A stretch of 64,000 nucleotides of DNA from Anaerolineales bacterium (GCA_015075625.1 JABTTZ010000001.1:1-64000), one strand, 5' to 3'. Numbered from the stretch's first letter, positions 18,023 to 27,484 are shown. Notes: a model not told the origin generated them from the sequence alone. Made by a program: numbers and translations.

Positions 18023-19555
18023 ATGTATCGCCAACTCACGATCAACACCCTTATTAACCTCCTCAACCTGACAGTGAATATCATTGTTGGGTTTTTGATT
18101 GCCCCCTATTTCATCCACAGTTTGGGCAGCGAACTGTACGGCATCTGGGTGTTCACCCTTTCGCTCTCCGTCACACGGGGGGCACTGATCATTTTTGATT
18201 TGGGCATTCTCTCTGCCCTTGTCAAATATGTTGCCGAATACCACGCACAAGGAGACCCGCGCAAAGTAAACGAAGCCTTCAGTGGCGCCTTTCTCACCTA
18301 TCTACTCATTGGCGGGGTGACTGCTTTAGGGCTGCTGGTCTTTGCCGCCGCTTTTAGTGGCAGCCTCTTTCGCACCCCCCCGGAACACCTAGACACCGCC
18401 CGCAGCCTGCTCTTTATTTTGGCGCTGCAAACCCTCTTTGATTTTCCGGCACTAGCAGTGCAAGGCGTCCTCGAAGGGTTGCAGCGGTACGATGTGACGC
18501 GAGGGCTTAATATCGTCCGCATCTTCCTTTACAGCGGGTTAAGCCTCCTCTTTTTACAGGCGGGAATGGGTGTTTATGCCCTTGCTTGGGCAACCTTCCT
18601 GAGCGAACTTGTGCGCTTACTTGGGCATATCTATTGGGGACGACGGGCGTTTCCAGCGTGGCGCTTGGTCTACTGTCCTTCGCGGGCTGTGCTGCGGGCA
18701 ATGGTCGGTTTGAGCAGCAAAATGTTTGTTTTTGCCCTTGCCACAACAGTTTATAACCAAATGGATCAGATCATCCTTGCCACACGCCTCTCGACAACGG
18801 CACTCACCGATTACGACATTTCTGCCCGCTTGCACACTCTCGTCTTTGCCCTAACGACGCTGATCGGTCCCTTTATGGTGCCCGCCGCCTCTGCACTCTA
18901 TGCCCAAGCCGATCTCCCCGCCCTACGCCGTCTGATGCTCCGCGCCACGCGCTTCACCGCCGCCTTCGCTGCTCCAGCGACGATTCTGTTGATCGTCTTG
19001 GCGGAATCGATGACGCGCTATTGGATTGGGGCAGAGTACCTTCACACCGTGACAGCAACCCGCCTGTTTTTAAGTTACCTGCTGATGTACCTTTTGATTC
19101 GTGTCGGGCAAAACATGTTGATCGGGATGAACCGCCTCGCCGTGCTGCTTCCCGCCCTTCTGATCAGCACCATCGTAAATCTTCTCGTCAGCCTGATCGC
19201 CGTAGGCTCGCTCGGCGTTACCGGAGTTATTCTAGGGACAGTGGTGGGGAACGCGGCTGCCTGCCTTCTTTATCTCTATGCGTTCCGACGGGATATTGGG
19301 ATAACCTTCAGTGAAGTATGGCGCCGCGTGATTTGGCGCACCTACCCACAAGCGCTGATGGCGGGAGGGGCGGTGTTCTTACTCGCCACCTCTCAACCGC
19401 CACGCAATCTTTTTCAGGTAGGTTTGTATGGGGCGTTGGGAATGCTCGTTTATTTTGGATTATTTGCTTTCACTGGACTAGAGCGCGTAGAACGGCAAGC
19501 GCTTACACGGATTATTTTGCGCCAACCTCGCCCTACTACACCGGATATGGAGTAA
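18023..19555 (+). CDS. Polysaccharide flippase (Wzx/PST type, MOP superfamily)
   Basis: The 510-residue product has about 12-14 membrane segments. Its N-terminal region (INTLINLLNLTVNIIVGFLI, then IHSLGSELYGIWVF) is typical of oligosaccharide-lipid flippases, which turn over undecaprenyl-linked repeat units from the inner to the outer face of the cytoplasmic membrane. The ATG at 18023 is preferred over a TTG three bases earlier. It is the first gene of a three-gene group with two glycosyltransferases, each start being within 15 bases of the previous stop. Together they suggest assembly of a capsule or other surface glycan. The family is clear; the carried sugar is unknown. Confidence 0.88.
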   Translation: MYRQLTINTLINLLNLTVNIIVGFLIAPYFIHSLGSELYGIWVFTLSLSVTRGALIIFDLGILSALVKYVAEYHAQGDPRKVNEAFSGAFLTYLLIGGVTALGLLVFAAAFSGSLFRTPPEHLDTARSLLFILALQTLFDFPALAVQGVLEGLQRYDVTRGLNIVRIFLYSGLSLLFLQAGMGVYALAWATFLSELVRLLGHIYWGRRAFPAWRLVYCPSRAVLRAMVGLSSKMFVFALATTVYNQMDQIILATRLSTTALTDYDISARLHTLVFALTTLIGPFMVPAASALYAQADLPALRRLMLRATRFTAAFAAPATILLIVLAESMTRYWIGAEYLHTVTATRLFLSYLLMYLLIRVGQNMLIGMNRLAVLLPALLISTIVNLLVSLIAVGSLGVTGVILGTVVGNAAACLLYLYAFRRDIGITFSEVWRRVIWRTYPQALMAGGAVFLLATSQPPRNLFQVGLYGALGMLVYFGLFAFTGLERVERQALTRIILRQPRPTTPDME

Positions 19556-19560
19556 CGGCA

Positions 19561-21273
19561 ATGTCTGTTCCCAATGATTCCGCACGGACATTTCTTGAGA
19601 AAAATCCGCTTTTACGCTACCTCAACCACCACCAGCCGCACCTGTTTCGCCTTGTGTGGGAAGCCTATTTGCGCGCACGCCAAGCACGCCCTGCCAACCA
19701 GTCCTTGCATCCCCTCACGCCAATTCTCCAAGCACGAGGATGGTCAAAGGAAGAAAAACACCCCCCCCCTGTAAAAGGTGATAGCCGGCATATCTTGTTT
19801 TTTTCCTTTGAGGGGTGGTCTACACACATCATTTTTGATGGGCTGCTAGGGGCTGCCCTCCGCCAGCGGGGGGTGCGTGTGAGCCATTTCACCTGTGGGG
19901 GTGTAATGCCCATCTGTAACCTGCAAAATGCCTCCTCCAATGTGCCGCCCATGCCCTGTGGGCGCTGTCGCGCTTATGCCGATAGCGGCTTACGTGCCTT
20001 TGGACATATCCCCACAATGATTCACCATCTTCTCAGCGCGAGGGAACGTGCCGAAATTGCCGCAGAGGTGGCGGCGATCCCTGTTGATGATTTGCTCGCC
20101 TATACCCACGATGGGTTGGCATATGGGCATTTTGCCTCCTTCAGCGCACGGTGGTTTTTCGGCGTGAACCAACTGCGCACGGAGATGCGTGAGCATGTCC
20201 GAAACTACATTGTGCTAGGGCGGACGGTAAAAGCCGCCCTAGAGCGGCTGATTGCCAAAGACCGACCGCATAAAATCATCATGATGAACGGTCTGTTGGT
20301 GGCGGAGCGGGTTGTCCGTGCGCTTGCTGAACGCGAAGGTATTTCGTATATCACCTCTGAGCGGGGCTACCTCGCCAATACCTTTATGCTCAGCCATAAC
20401 TATCCGATGGGGCAGTTTGAGTTTGAGCCAGTATGGGAGATGCACCGAGACATACCACTCCGTGAGGATCAGCGCGATCATCTGCTGACCTACCTGCAAG
20501 AACGGCGTTACGGGCGCGGGCAAATGGACAACCTATGGAAAACGGTGCAGGAGGGAACAGAGACACTCCGAACGGCAGTTGGGCTAAGCGCTGAAAGACC
20601 TGTCGTTGGCGTTTTTACGAATGTCACTGGTGACACGGCTCTTTTAGATCGTGATCAAGCCTATTCCGACATGACGGCGTGGATTGATGATCTGATTCGC
20701 CGCTTTAGCGCCCTTCCTGCTGTGGATTTGGTGTTTCGGATTCACCCTGCCGAGTCGCGTTTGGATCGCTATCGTCCCTATGAATCGGTTGGCAATTACA
20801 TTGCTCGCCACCACCCTATTTTGCCCTCAAACATTAAGATTATTCCTTCCGAAAGCACCCTGAGCAGCTACACCCTTTTGGAAGTCTCTGATCTGGTGAT
20901 GGTTTACGCCTCAAACATTGGGCTGGAAAGCGTCCTGATGGGCAAGCAAACGGTGGTTTCTGGGCAAGTTCATTATCGGGGGAAAGGCTTCACTCGCGAT
21001 GTCCATACCTCAGAGGATATGGCAGGGTGGATAGAGCGTTGGCAGAGTGGCAATCTCCCTCCAATTGATCAAGAGACAGCGCAGCGCTATGCCTACAGCT
21101 TTTTTTATCGGGCGATGATTCCCCTCGATGAGGTTATGGAGGAAGGCACATTTGGACACATGCGCTTGAAGATACAAGGGGTGACTGATCTGCGCCCCGG
21201 CGGGAGTCGGACGTTCGATGCGCTGTGTGACTCCATTTTGGATGGCACACCTTTCGTCAATCCCTTTGCCTGA
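19561..21273 (+). CDS. Capsule-synthesis-type glycosyltransferase-like protein (GT-B fold)
   Basis: The ATG at 19561 is chosen because GGAG lies 8 bases upstream and it follows the flippase stop by 5 bases; a longer open frame overlaps the flippase. The 570-residue product has no signal peptide. Its C-terminal half has VDLVFRIHPAESR, an SDLVMVYASNIGLES stretch and VVSGQVHYRGKGFT, a pattern seen in capsular polysaccharide synthesis and phosphotransferase proteins such as the Capsule_synth family. An N-terminal Cys cluster (about residues 115-140, with CGG, CNL and CGRCR) could bind a metal and is unusual. It probably adds a sugar or a phosphate-linked unit to the surface polymer handled by its neighbours. 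The donor cannot be read from the sequence. Confidence 0.75.
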   Translation: MSVPNDSARTFLEKNPLLRYLNHHQPHLFRLVWEAYLRARQARPANQSLHPLTPILQARGWSKEEKHPPPVKGDSRHILFFSFEGWSTHIIFDGLLGAALRQRGVRVSHFTCGGVMPICNLQNASSNVPPMPCGRCRAYADSGLRAFGHIPTMIHHLLSARERAEIAAEVAAIPVDDLLAYTHDGLAYGHFASFSARWFFGVNQLRTEMREHVRNYIVLGRTVKAALERLIAKDRPHKIIMMNGLLVAERVVRALAEREGISYITSERGYLANTFMLSHNYPMGQFEFEPVWEMHRDIPLREDQRDHLLTYLQERRYGRGQMDNLWKTVQEGTETLRTAVGLSAERPVVGVFTNVTGDTALLDRDQAYSDMTAWIDDLIRRFSALPAVDLVFRIHPAESRLDRYRPYESVGNYIARHHPILPSNIKIIPSESTLSSYTLLEVSDLVMVYASNIGLESVLMGKQTVVSGQVHYRGKGFTRDVHTSEDMAGWIERWQSGNLPPIDQETAQRYAYSFFYRAMIPLDEVMEEGTFGHMRLKIQGVTDLRPGGSRTFDALCDSILDGTPFVNPFA

Positions 21274-21286
21274 GAGGTACCTCGCC

Positions 21287-22282
21287 ATGAGTGATCCGAT
21301 AGGCGATACGCTGCCCTTCGTCACGGTCATTTTGCCAATACGCAATGAAGAACAGTTTATCGAGCGCTGTTTGGGGGCAGTCTTAGCACAAGATTACCCT
21401 CCAGAGTGGATGGAAATCCTCATTGGCGATGGGATGAGCGAGGATGACACGCGGGCGATTATTGAGGCGATGCCCGGTGCGGAGCGTGTACAGATTATCC
21501 CCAACCCACGTCGCATTCAGGCAGCGGCTATGAACATCACATTGTCCTATGCTAAGGGGGATTATGTGCTGCGCATTGATGGGCATACCATCATTGCGCC
21601 GGATTACGTTCGGCGCTGTGTGGAACACCTTCAGCGAACGGGAGCATACAACGTTGGTGGAGCAATGAATCCGGTGGGGGTAACGCCGATGGGAAAGGCG
21701 ATTGCGGCAGCGGGAAAATCCGCCTTTGCTGTGCCAAGCGCCTTCCATGTAAGCAGTCAAGCGGCGTTCACCGATACGGTTTACATGGGGGCGTTTCCCC
21801 GTCAGGTTTTGGTGCAGGTGGGGGGCTATAACGAACACGTTGGGGTCAATGAAGATTACGAACTGAATGTGCGTCTTCGTCGCGCCGGAGGGACGATCTA
21901 TTTCGCCCCGGACATTCAATCGCTCTACTATGGACGGCAAACCCTAACGGCGCTTGCCCGCCAATATTTTCGCTATGGGCGTTCCAAAGTCCAGACACTG
22001 CGTGAACATCCTTCGTCGCTACGCCCCCGTCAAATTATTGCCCCTGCCTTTGTCGCCGGCATTGCTAGTGTGCCGCTCCTCGCCTTGTTTGCACCGGCGC
22101 TTCTTCCTGTGTGGGGGGGTGTCGTCCTTCTCTACGTCGTCCTGACGGTAATCGTTAGTTTTCGGCTTGCGGCGGCGCAAGGGTGGGCGTTGTTTGGGCG
22201 ACTGCTGCTTGTTTTTCCAACAATTCATCTAGCGTGGGGATGCGGCTTTTGGGTAGGGGTTATTCGCCCTTTTCGCCGCTAA
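21287..22282 (+). CDS. Family 2 glycosyltransferase, ExoA-like, with C-terminal membrane segments
   Basis: The ATG at 21287 follows GAGAGG at a suitable distance. The N-terminus is a GT-A fold: VTVILPIRNEE, IGDGMSEDDT and the metal-binding region RIDGHTII. NEDYELNVRLRRAGG is the acceptor-side motif. Two or three hydrophobic segments follow (about residues 265-325). This layout matches ExoA-type succinoglycan glucosyltransferases and related enzymes that extend polyprenyl-linked sugars at the membrane. It closes the flippase/glycosyltransferase group. The track of similarity is strong for family 2; the ExoA assignment is a family-level guess. Confidence 0.85.
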   Translation: MSDPIGDTLPFVTVILPIRNEEQFIERCLGAVLAQDYPPEWMEILIGDGMSEDDTRAIIEAMPGAERVQIIPNPRRIQAAAMNITLSYAKGDYVLRIDGHTIIAPDYVRRCVEHLQRTGAYNVGGAMNPVGVTPMGKAIAAAGKSAFAVPSAFHVSSQAAFTDTVYMGAFPRQVLVQVGGYNEHVGVNEDYELNVRLRRAGGTIYFAPDIQSLYYGRQTLTALARQYFRYGRSKVQTLREHPSSLRPRQIIAPAFVAGIASVPLLALFAPALLPVWGGVVLLYVVLTVIVSFRLAAAQGWALFGRLLLVFPTIHLAWGCGFWVGVIRPFRR

Positions 22283-22285
22283 GCG

Positions 22286-22317
22286 CTCATCCCCCCGCCT
22301 TTGCCAGGGGGGATGAG
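22286..22317. terminator. Hairpin between convergent genes
   Basis: CTCATCCCCCC pairs perfectly with GGGGGGATGAG around a 10-base loop. It lies 4 bases after the GT2 stop and before the convergent gene at 22337. No T run follows on either side, so termination is inferred from position. Confidence 0.5.
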
Positions 22318-22336
22318 GGAAGAATACCCTTGCCAC

Positions 22337-22705
22337 TTACCGCGTGAAAAACTGACGCGCCTCGTCGCCTTGCAGGTAGAACAAGACAAACCCATTGACC
22401 AGCAGAGAGAGCAAGGGCAGCCCGTTTCCGGTCAGGGCGCTTCCCAACGCCACAATGATCCCGATCACGGCAAGGAAGGTGGCAATACCCTGTCCGGTAC
22501 GCCGCCCGCTCCAGATCGACGCGCCGAGCAGCAAGTTCAGCCCGCCGGTGATCAGCCCCCAAATACCCATCGGAATCATCCAAGGGGCAAAACAAAACGC
22601 CAGTGCGCCAACAACGCTGTTGACCAACCCTCCAAGCACTGCCAGAATCCCAAAGATGAAATAGTAGGCAGCAATGCCGACAATTGGCAAAGGACGTTCA
22701 GACAT
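22337..22705 (-). CDS. Small four-helix membrane protein, unknown function
   Basis: The 122-residue product is almost entirely hydrophobic with about four membrane segments (IAAYYFIFGILAVLGG, ALAFCFAPWMIPMGIW, GIATFLAVIGIIVALG, LPLLSLLVNGFVLFYL). It ends in a short charged tail. AGGAGG lies 8 bases before the ATG, a strong ribosome-binding site. It is a single gene, convergent with the polysaccharide group and divergent from the membrane protein at 22905. I do not recognise the family. Confidence 0.7.
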   Translation of the reverse strand: MSERPLPIVGIAAYYFIFGILAVLGGLVNSVVGALAFCFAPWMIPMGIWGLITGGLNLLLGASIWSGRRTGQGIATFLAVIGIIVALGSALTGNGLPLLSLLVNGFVLFYLQGDEARQFFTR

Positions 22706-22904
22706 GACGATCTTCCTCCTGTTGTATCTACATAATCTGTACGTGAGGAGTGCGGTGGGGTTGCGCCGAGGGGGTGTAAATTTTTGGTAAAAAGACGCTG
22801 CGTAGGGCAGTCGTTCATTGGTCGTCCCCCATTCAGCGTTTGGTGGGGACGCATTCTCGGCGTATCATGGCGTATGGTATGAGGGGAAGAAAGGATTGCC
22901 GATC

Positions 22905-24530
22905 ATGTTTCTTTTTCGCCCACTGCGGGGGTGCGCGTGGCTTCTGATTGTGATCCTCGCCCTTGCGGCGCTGATCGGTGCGGTGCTGTTCAGCGCTCTA
23001 CGCGGCGGAGTTGACCTTGCCCAGAGCGGGGCGCGGCTTTCCAGCAGCGGCGAGGCTATTGCGCCCGCTTCGCTGAACAGCGTGTATGGAAAAATGCCGC
23101 TCTTTGCCAATGTCCCCCTCCCCCAACAGGCGAACCGCGATTTCCGCGCCCTCGTCACGAACGCCGGAATCGCCGCCGGAGCGGTGGGGGCGCTCTACAT
23201 GATTGGGATCATCCTTTCCGGGGTGGCAGATGGGGCAGGCAAGGGAATCGAGCGTCTGCTGCGGACGGTGCGTTTGTGGCTCGCCATTCAGCGCCTTCGG
23301 GCGGCGCTGCGTTGGACGATCCGCCGCCATCTGCTGACGCTCCCCATTTTTGTGCTGATCTACGCCGTGATGGGCGTTCTTTTCGCCACCTCAGATCGCC
23401 TGACGCCGCTAACCAGCCCGGCAGGGATTCAATTGGCGCTGGTCTTAGCGGCAGCGGTGGGGGTAATCAGTTTGGGGGCGGATGCCGCCATTCGTCTTGC
23501 CGGACGCTTTAGCGGGGGGCGTCGTCGTTATGGTGCGCGTCCTTCGGTCTTGCTTTTGGCGGGGGCGGCAGCGGTTATCTCGCGGGTGGTGGGCGTCCCG
23601 CCCGGGCTACTTTTTGCCCCACTGGGCGATCTTCGCCCCCGCCCCGATGAAGCACCTCGCAGGGGGCTGGTTGCCGCCCTGTTGACACCCTTCATTCTTC
23701 TAGCGGTGGCAGCATTGGGTTGGCTAGGGGTGGGTCTCCTCGCTGAAATTGGGCGGGCGACATTTCCCCCCGAAACCCTGAACAGGGCTGCGCCATTGGC
23801 AAGCCTGCTTCAAACCTTTGGGTTTGCCATCTTTGTGATGGGTACCCAAACGGCATTCTTCGTTGTGCTGCCACTTGGAACATCCGCTGGTGGGCGGCTT
23901 TTTGCCTTGCGAAAGCCGTTGTGGGCGGCGGCTGCCTTTCTGCCCACTTTTGCCCTCATTCATCTTTTCCTAAACCCCATTGGGATGCTCAGCAGCGCGA
24001 TCACAACCGCGCCAATGCTCCTTTTTGGGGTGGGTATCGTCCTTTTGGCGTTGGTCGGTTTTGGGTTGTGGTTTTCGGCGCAGATGAGCGCGGCAAAGAC
24101 AGCACCCGGCTTTGGCTGGTATAGCGGCACGCCTAGCCCCCTACCCCTTCTCTACCCACACCCCGAAGCGCCAACTGTTGGCTTGCCAGCAACAGCCGCG
24201 CCACCGCTCCCAGTGGCAACAGCGCCGCTCCCACAGCCGCCACCACCCGATAAAGACCTTATGCCCGATACGCAATCCCAACGGGCGGCAGTGCGTTTGA
24301 GTGTGCCGTATATGCCCTACACGCCGCACCCGACGGCGGGGGCATTGTTCCCCCCCCCCACCCCTGACGAGGCGGCAGAGCTTGCCAAAGATGCCGAATT
24401 TCTGCGGGGGATCACCGGACAAAATGCGCCGCTGGAAGGGGATCTGAAAGGGGGCATAAAAACCGATTCGGCAATGCCCCCGCCGCCTCGTTCGCGCTAC
24501 AGCGAGGATGAGAATACGACAAAACACTAG
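22905..24530 (+). CDS. Multi-pass membrane protein with Pro-rich cytoplasmic tail, unknown function
   Basis: The ATG at 22905 is preferred because AAAGGA lies about 9 bases upstream and it gives an immediate hydrophobic segment (CAWLLIVILALAALIGAVLF). The 541-residue product has about ten membrane segments up to about residue 395. A Pro/Ala-rich tail follows (LPATAAPPLPVATAPLPQ and similar). The gene precedes the ParA/kinase cluster on the same strand with a 175-base gap that contains its own promoter-like sequence. I do not recognise the family. The low-complexity tail suggests a protein-interaction or spacer role, which is inference. Confidence 0.7.
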   Translation: MFLFRPLRGCAWLLIVILALAALIGAVLFSALRGGVDLAQSGARLSSSGEAIAPASLNSVYGKMPLFANVPLPQQANRDFRALVTNAGIAAGAVGALYMIGIILSGVADGAGKGIERLLRTVRLWLAIQRLRAALRWTIRRHLLTLPIFVLIYAVMGVLFATSDRLTPLTSPAGIQLALVLAAAVGVISLGADAAIRLAGRFSGGRRRYGARPSVLLLAGAAAVISRVVGVPPGLLFAPLGDLRPRPDEAPRRGLVAALLTPFILLAVAALGWLGVGLLAEIGRATFPPETLNRAAPLASLLQTFGFAIFVMGTQTAFFVVLPLGTSAGGRLFALRKPLWAAAAFLPTFALIHLFLNPIGMLSSAITTAPMLLFGVGIVLLALVGFGLWFSAQMSAAKTAPGFGWYSGTPSPLPLLYPHPEAPTVGLPATAAPPLPVATAPLPQPPPPDKDLMPDTQSQRAAVRLSVPYMPYTPHPTAGALFPPPTPDEAAELAKDAEFLRGITGQNAPLEGDLKGGIKTDSAMPPPPRSRYSEDENTTKH

Positions 24531-24603
24531 GGTGCGGGAGGGAAGGCGGCGAAACCACAAGGGCGTACAGCATACATCTTCTTTCTTTGGCGTATCAAAC
24601 TTG

Positions 24604-24612
24604 TGCTATACT
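24604..24612 (+). promoter_or_regulatory. Extended -10 promoter candidate for the ParA/kinase group
   Basis: TGCTATACT contains an extended -10 (TGn) and TATACT. No good -35 is present 17 bases upstream, as is common for extended -10 promoters. The ATG of the ParA gene is about 95 bases downstream. Confidence 0.4.
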
Positions 24613-24705
24613 CGCCCCCATTGGAATGGCATTTCCCACATTTTGCGGATAGAATCGGTGATCGTCACTCTCAGACCATCGCCCTCAGAAAGGTAGCTGC
24701 ATCGC

Positions 24706-25464
24706 ATGGCTAAGATCATTTCGATCCACTCGTTTCGTGGCGGGACGGGCAAATCGAACACATCAGCGAATCTCTCCGCCATCATGGCGTCGGAAGGCAA
24801 GCGCGTCTGTGTGATCGATACGGATATTCAATCCCCCGGCATTCATGTCTTGTTAGGGCTTGGCGAAGACGACATGAAACTGTCGCTCAATGATTATTTA
24901 TGGGGCAAGTGCCAAATTGAAGAAGCCGCTTATGATGTTACTGCGAATGTAGACCCCAGCATCGAAGGGAAGCTGTTCCTCGTTCCGTCTAGCATCAAAG
25001 TCAGCGATATTGCCCGTATTCTGCGCGAGCATTATGATGTTGGCTTGCTCAATGATGGCTTCCAACGGCTCATTGAGGCGCTCAAACTGGATGTCCTGAT
25101 CGTTGATACGCACCCCGGTTTGAACGATGAAACGCTCCTTTCGATTGCCATTTCAGATGCGCTCGCTATTATCATGCGCCCAGACCAGCAAGACTTTCAA
25201 GGGACAAGTGTCACCGTAGAGGTTGCCCGCAAACTAGACGTGCCTCGCTTGGTTTTGATTGTGAACAAAACGCCCACCATCTACGATTTCAATCAAGTCC
25301 GTCAGAATGTTCATGAGCGCTTTGGTGCTGAAGTTGCGGCAGTGCTGCCCCACTCTGACGAAATGATGGTCTTGGCATCGGAGGGGGTGTTCGTCATGAA
25401 ATACAAAGATCATCCCATTGCTCAAACCCTTCGCGGGGTAGCGCGTTCGCTCCTTGAGGACTAG
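24706..25464 (+). CDS. ParA/MinD-type P-loop ATPase with Arg in the signature-lysine position
   Basis: The 252-residue product has the deviant Walker A region at residues 10-17, FRGGTGKS, where the usual KGGxGK[ST] signature lysine is Arg (R11). CVIDTDIQSPGIHVLLGL and VLIVDTHPGLNDETL are the switch and Walker B regions. Proteins of this class dimerise on ATP and position chromosomes, division sites or other cargo. There is no ParB gene next to it. It is followed 28 bases later by a membrane-anchored Ser/Thr kinase and then a winged-helix-like protein, which argues for a signalling or localisation role rather than plasmid partition. The Arg variant may affect dimer-dependent hydrolysis; this is inference from the known role of the lysine. 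Confidence 0.9.
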   Translation: MAKIISIHSFRGGTGKSNTSANLSAIMASEGKRVCVIDTDIQSPGIHVLLGLGEDDMKLSLNDYLWGKCQIEEAAYDVTANVDPSIEGKLFLVPSSIKVSDIARILREHYDVGLLNDGFQRLIEALKLDVLIVDTHPGLNDETLLSIAISDALAIIMRPDQQDFQGTSVTVEVARKLDVPRLVLIVNKTPTIYDFNQVRQNVHERFGAEVAAVLPHSDEMMVLASEGVFVMKYKDHPIAQTLRGVARSLLED

Positions 25465-25492
25465 CCCCGGACGGTCTGTTAGAAAAGGGTGA

Positions 25493-26575
25493 ATGATGCT
25501 CAACCTCGTCGGTCAGCGGCTAGGCAACTACGAAATCATCTCCCGCTTTGGCGAAGGAGGCATGGCGGCTGTCTACAAAGCACGCCAAGTCAATATCAAG
25601 CGTGAGGTAGCCATTAAAGTCATTCTGCCGAGCCTTGCCCAGCGGGATGAATTTAAGAAACGCTTTGATAAAGAGGCTGAATTATGCGCCTCCCTAAGCC
25701 ATCCGAATATCGTCAAAATCTTTGATTATGGCGTGGCGCGGGGCTTTCACTTGGCGCTCACCAATGACTCGATTGATGCCCGCAAGGACGTGTACTTCAT
25801 TGTCATGGAACTGCTGACGGGCGGCAGTTTGGCAAGCAAAATCATACGCGAACCCTTGCCGCTCAGCGCCGCCGTGCCAATCATTGAGCAGATTGGCTCA
25901 GCGTTGGATTACGCCGCCTCACGGGGGCTGATTCATCGTGACCTGAAGCCGGGGAATGTCCTCTTTGACGCACAAGGCAACGCCATCCTCTCCGATTTCG
26001 GCATTGCACGCCTAGAGGGGGATAAACAACAAATCACCCAAGACGGTATGGCGATGGGAACGCCTGCCTATATGGCGCCTGAAATGTGGGAGGAGGTCGA
26101 ACTAACCCCCTCCCTCGATATTTATGCGCTTGGGGTTTTGCTCTATGAGATGCTGACGACAAAACTACCCTTCTACTCGCGGACTCCCTACGCGATCATG
26201 AAAATGCACCGCGATGATCCTGTCCCCTCTGTCTCGAAGCATGTCGATGGGATACCCCCTGGTGTGGATGAGGTGATCCGCAAAGCAATGGGCAAAACGG
26301 TTGAAGACCGCTACCCCAAAGCAATGCAGATGGCACGCGATCTGAAAAAAGTTGCCGCTGCCGCTGAAACAGATACCGTCCTGCTGGAAAAATCAGCCGA
26401 GGCAAAACTTTCCCCAGAGCTTCAAGCAGAGCGGGCGAGGGCGGTTGCCGGCAAGCCTTCTAGCGCTCCGAAGGAGTCGGCTTCAACCTTAAATCCCAAA
26501 ATTATTCTTCCCCTCATCGCCGTTGGGGTGGTCGTCATTTTGATCCTGTTGTTGATTCTTGCTGGGCGGGGCTAA
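25493..26575 (+). CDS. Membrane-anchored Ser/Thr protein kinase (PknB-like)
   Basis: The 360-residue product has a complete Hanks-type kinase domain: glycine loop GEGGMAAVY (20-28), catalytic lysine K42 in AIKV, HRDLKPGNVL (about 148), DFG (about 168) and GTPAYMAPE in the activation segment. A hydrophobic segment near the C-terminus (about 335-357, ILPLIAVGVVVILILLLILA) anchors it, leaving almost nothing outside, so it has no PASTA or other sensor domain. About 18 residues (GVARGFHLALTNDSIDARKD) are inserted before the hinge, between the strands that normally join directly. It probably phosphorylates cytoplasmic partners, perhaps the adjacent ParA or winged-helix protein, in the same group. 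Confidence 0.93.
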   Translation: MMLNLVGQRLGNYEIISRFGEGGMAAVYKARQVNIKREVAIKVILPSLAQRDEFKKRFDKEAELCASLSHPNIVKIFDYGVARGFHLALTNDSIDARKDVYFIVMELLTGGSLASKIIREPLPLSAAVPIIEQIGSALDYAASRGLIHRDLKPGNVLFDAQGNAILSDFGIARLEGDKQQITQDGMAMGTPAYMAPEMWEEVELTPSLDIYALGVLLYEMLTTKLPFYSRTPYAIMKMHRDDPVPSVSKHVDGIPPGVDEVIRKAMGKTVEDRYPKAMQMARDLKKVAAAAETDTVLLEKSAEAKLSPELQAERARAVAGKPSSAPKESASTLNPKIILPLIAVGVVVILILLLILAGRG

Positions 26576-26645
26576 GGAGCGATTATCAACAAAGTCATGA
26601 TAGAATCAGCTGTCAGATGAATCGTAGTGCGGGGGATAGACAACC

Positions 26646-27404
26646 ATGAGTCAAAAACCCACCGGGCAGCCACCTTTTGATGATTCATCATCAGATAATG
26701 GAATCAAGCCCACCGACCTCTTGGCGCTCCCCCCAGATGAGCGCAAGATTATGCGCATCATCATGCGTTATCCTAGCGTGAATCGCACTGGCGTTTACGC
26801 GCTTATTGAGGCAATGCCGCCCGAAGAACACCTCTCCCGTGCCGCCATTGATGGGGCATTGATCGATCTCGTTGAAAAGGGCTGGCTTCAGCAGCGTGGC
26901 GATTCCTACGAAGTTGGCGCAATTAACCGCACCTTTGCCTTGAATCAGGCCTATGATGCGCCCCATACTGATCCCAATCCTACCCGCCCGAACGCTAAAA
27001 AAGACACCGCTGCCACCCAAACCGGACAAACCTCGGATCGCCATCGTCGCGGCTTGGATCGGATCAGCAACTTTTGGGGCAAGCTAGGGGCAAAGGGTGA
27101 GGCAGAGCTTCAAGAGAAAAGCTCCAATGCTGCCCGTATCCGGCGCAACGATGCCACCTCTGATGAGGAAAAACCAGAAGGTCCGCTGCGCAACGAGGCG
27201 CAAAAGCAGGGCTTTGTCAGCAGCCTCTTTAAGGAATTTACCGGCGGCAAGGCGAAAACGCTGGAGGATATTCCCCCCGAACAACGGGAAGTTACCCTTA
27301 GCCAACCCGCCACGCCGCCTTCGGGGACATCGGTGCGCATTAGCAAGCTGTTCGAGGAACTCCGCGCTAAACCGAAAAACGACGACGACGACGAGAAAAA
27401 ATAA
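26646..27404 (+). CDS. Winged-helix-like protein with long charged tail, unknown function
   Basis: The 252-residue product has a predicted small helical domain at about residues 25-95 (DERKIMRIIMRYPSVNRTGV, then HLSRAAIDGALIDLVEKGW and LQQRGDSYEV). It looks like a winged helix-turn-helix with a following strand. The rest is charged, poor in hydrophobics and probably disordered, ending in an Asp/Lys run. Thr and Ser near acidic residues in the tail could be kinase sites. It follows the kinase gene by 70 bases and a TAGAAT-like -10 is in the gap, so it may also have its own promoter. The domain call is by pattern only. Confidence 0.6.
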   Translation: MSQKPTGQPPFDDSSSDNGIKPTDLLALPPDERKIMRIIMRYPSVNRTGVYALIEAMPPEEHLSRAAIDGALIDLVEKGWLQQRGDSYEVGAINRTFALNQAYDAPHTDPNPTRPNAKKDTAATQTGQTSDRHRRGLDRISNFWGKLGAKGEAELQEKSSNAARIRRNDATSDEEKPEGPLRNEAQKQGFVSSLFKEFTGGKAKTLEDIPPEQREVTLSQPATPPSGTSVRISKLFEELRAKPKNDDDDEKK

Positions 27405-27456
27405 ACGATCTTATGGGAATCTTATAGCACCGTTCAAGGAGATCGCCCCCTGCCGA

Positions 27457-27484
27457 TTGACAAACCTACTCATCACACTATACT
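27457..27484 (+). promoter_or_regulatory. Consensus promoter 1 of a matched pair
   Basis: TTGACA (27457-27462), 16 bases, TATACT (27479-27484). TTCAAGGAGAT lies 13 bases upstream. The same arrangement recurs at 28041. Confidence 0.75.

Noticed and set aside
19318-19560. Longer N-terminus for the capsule-type glycosyltransferase
   Set aside because: It overlaps the flippase gene; the ATG at 19561 has a clear GGAG.
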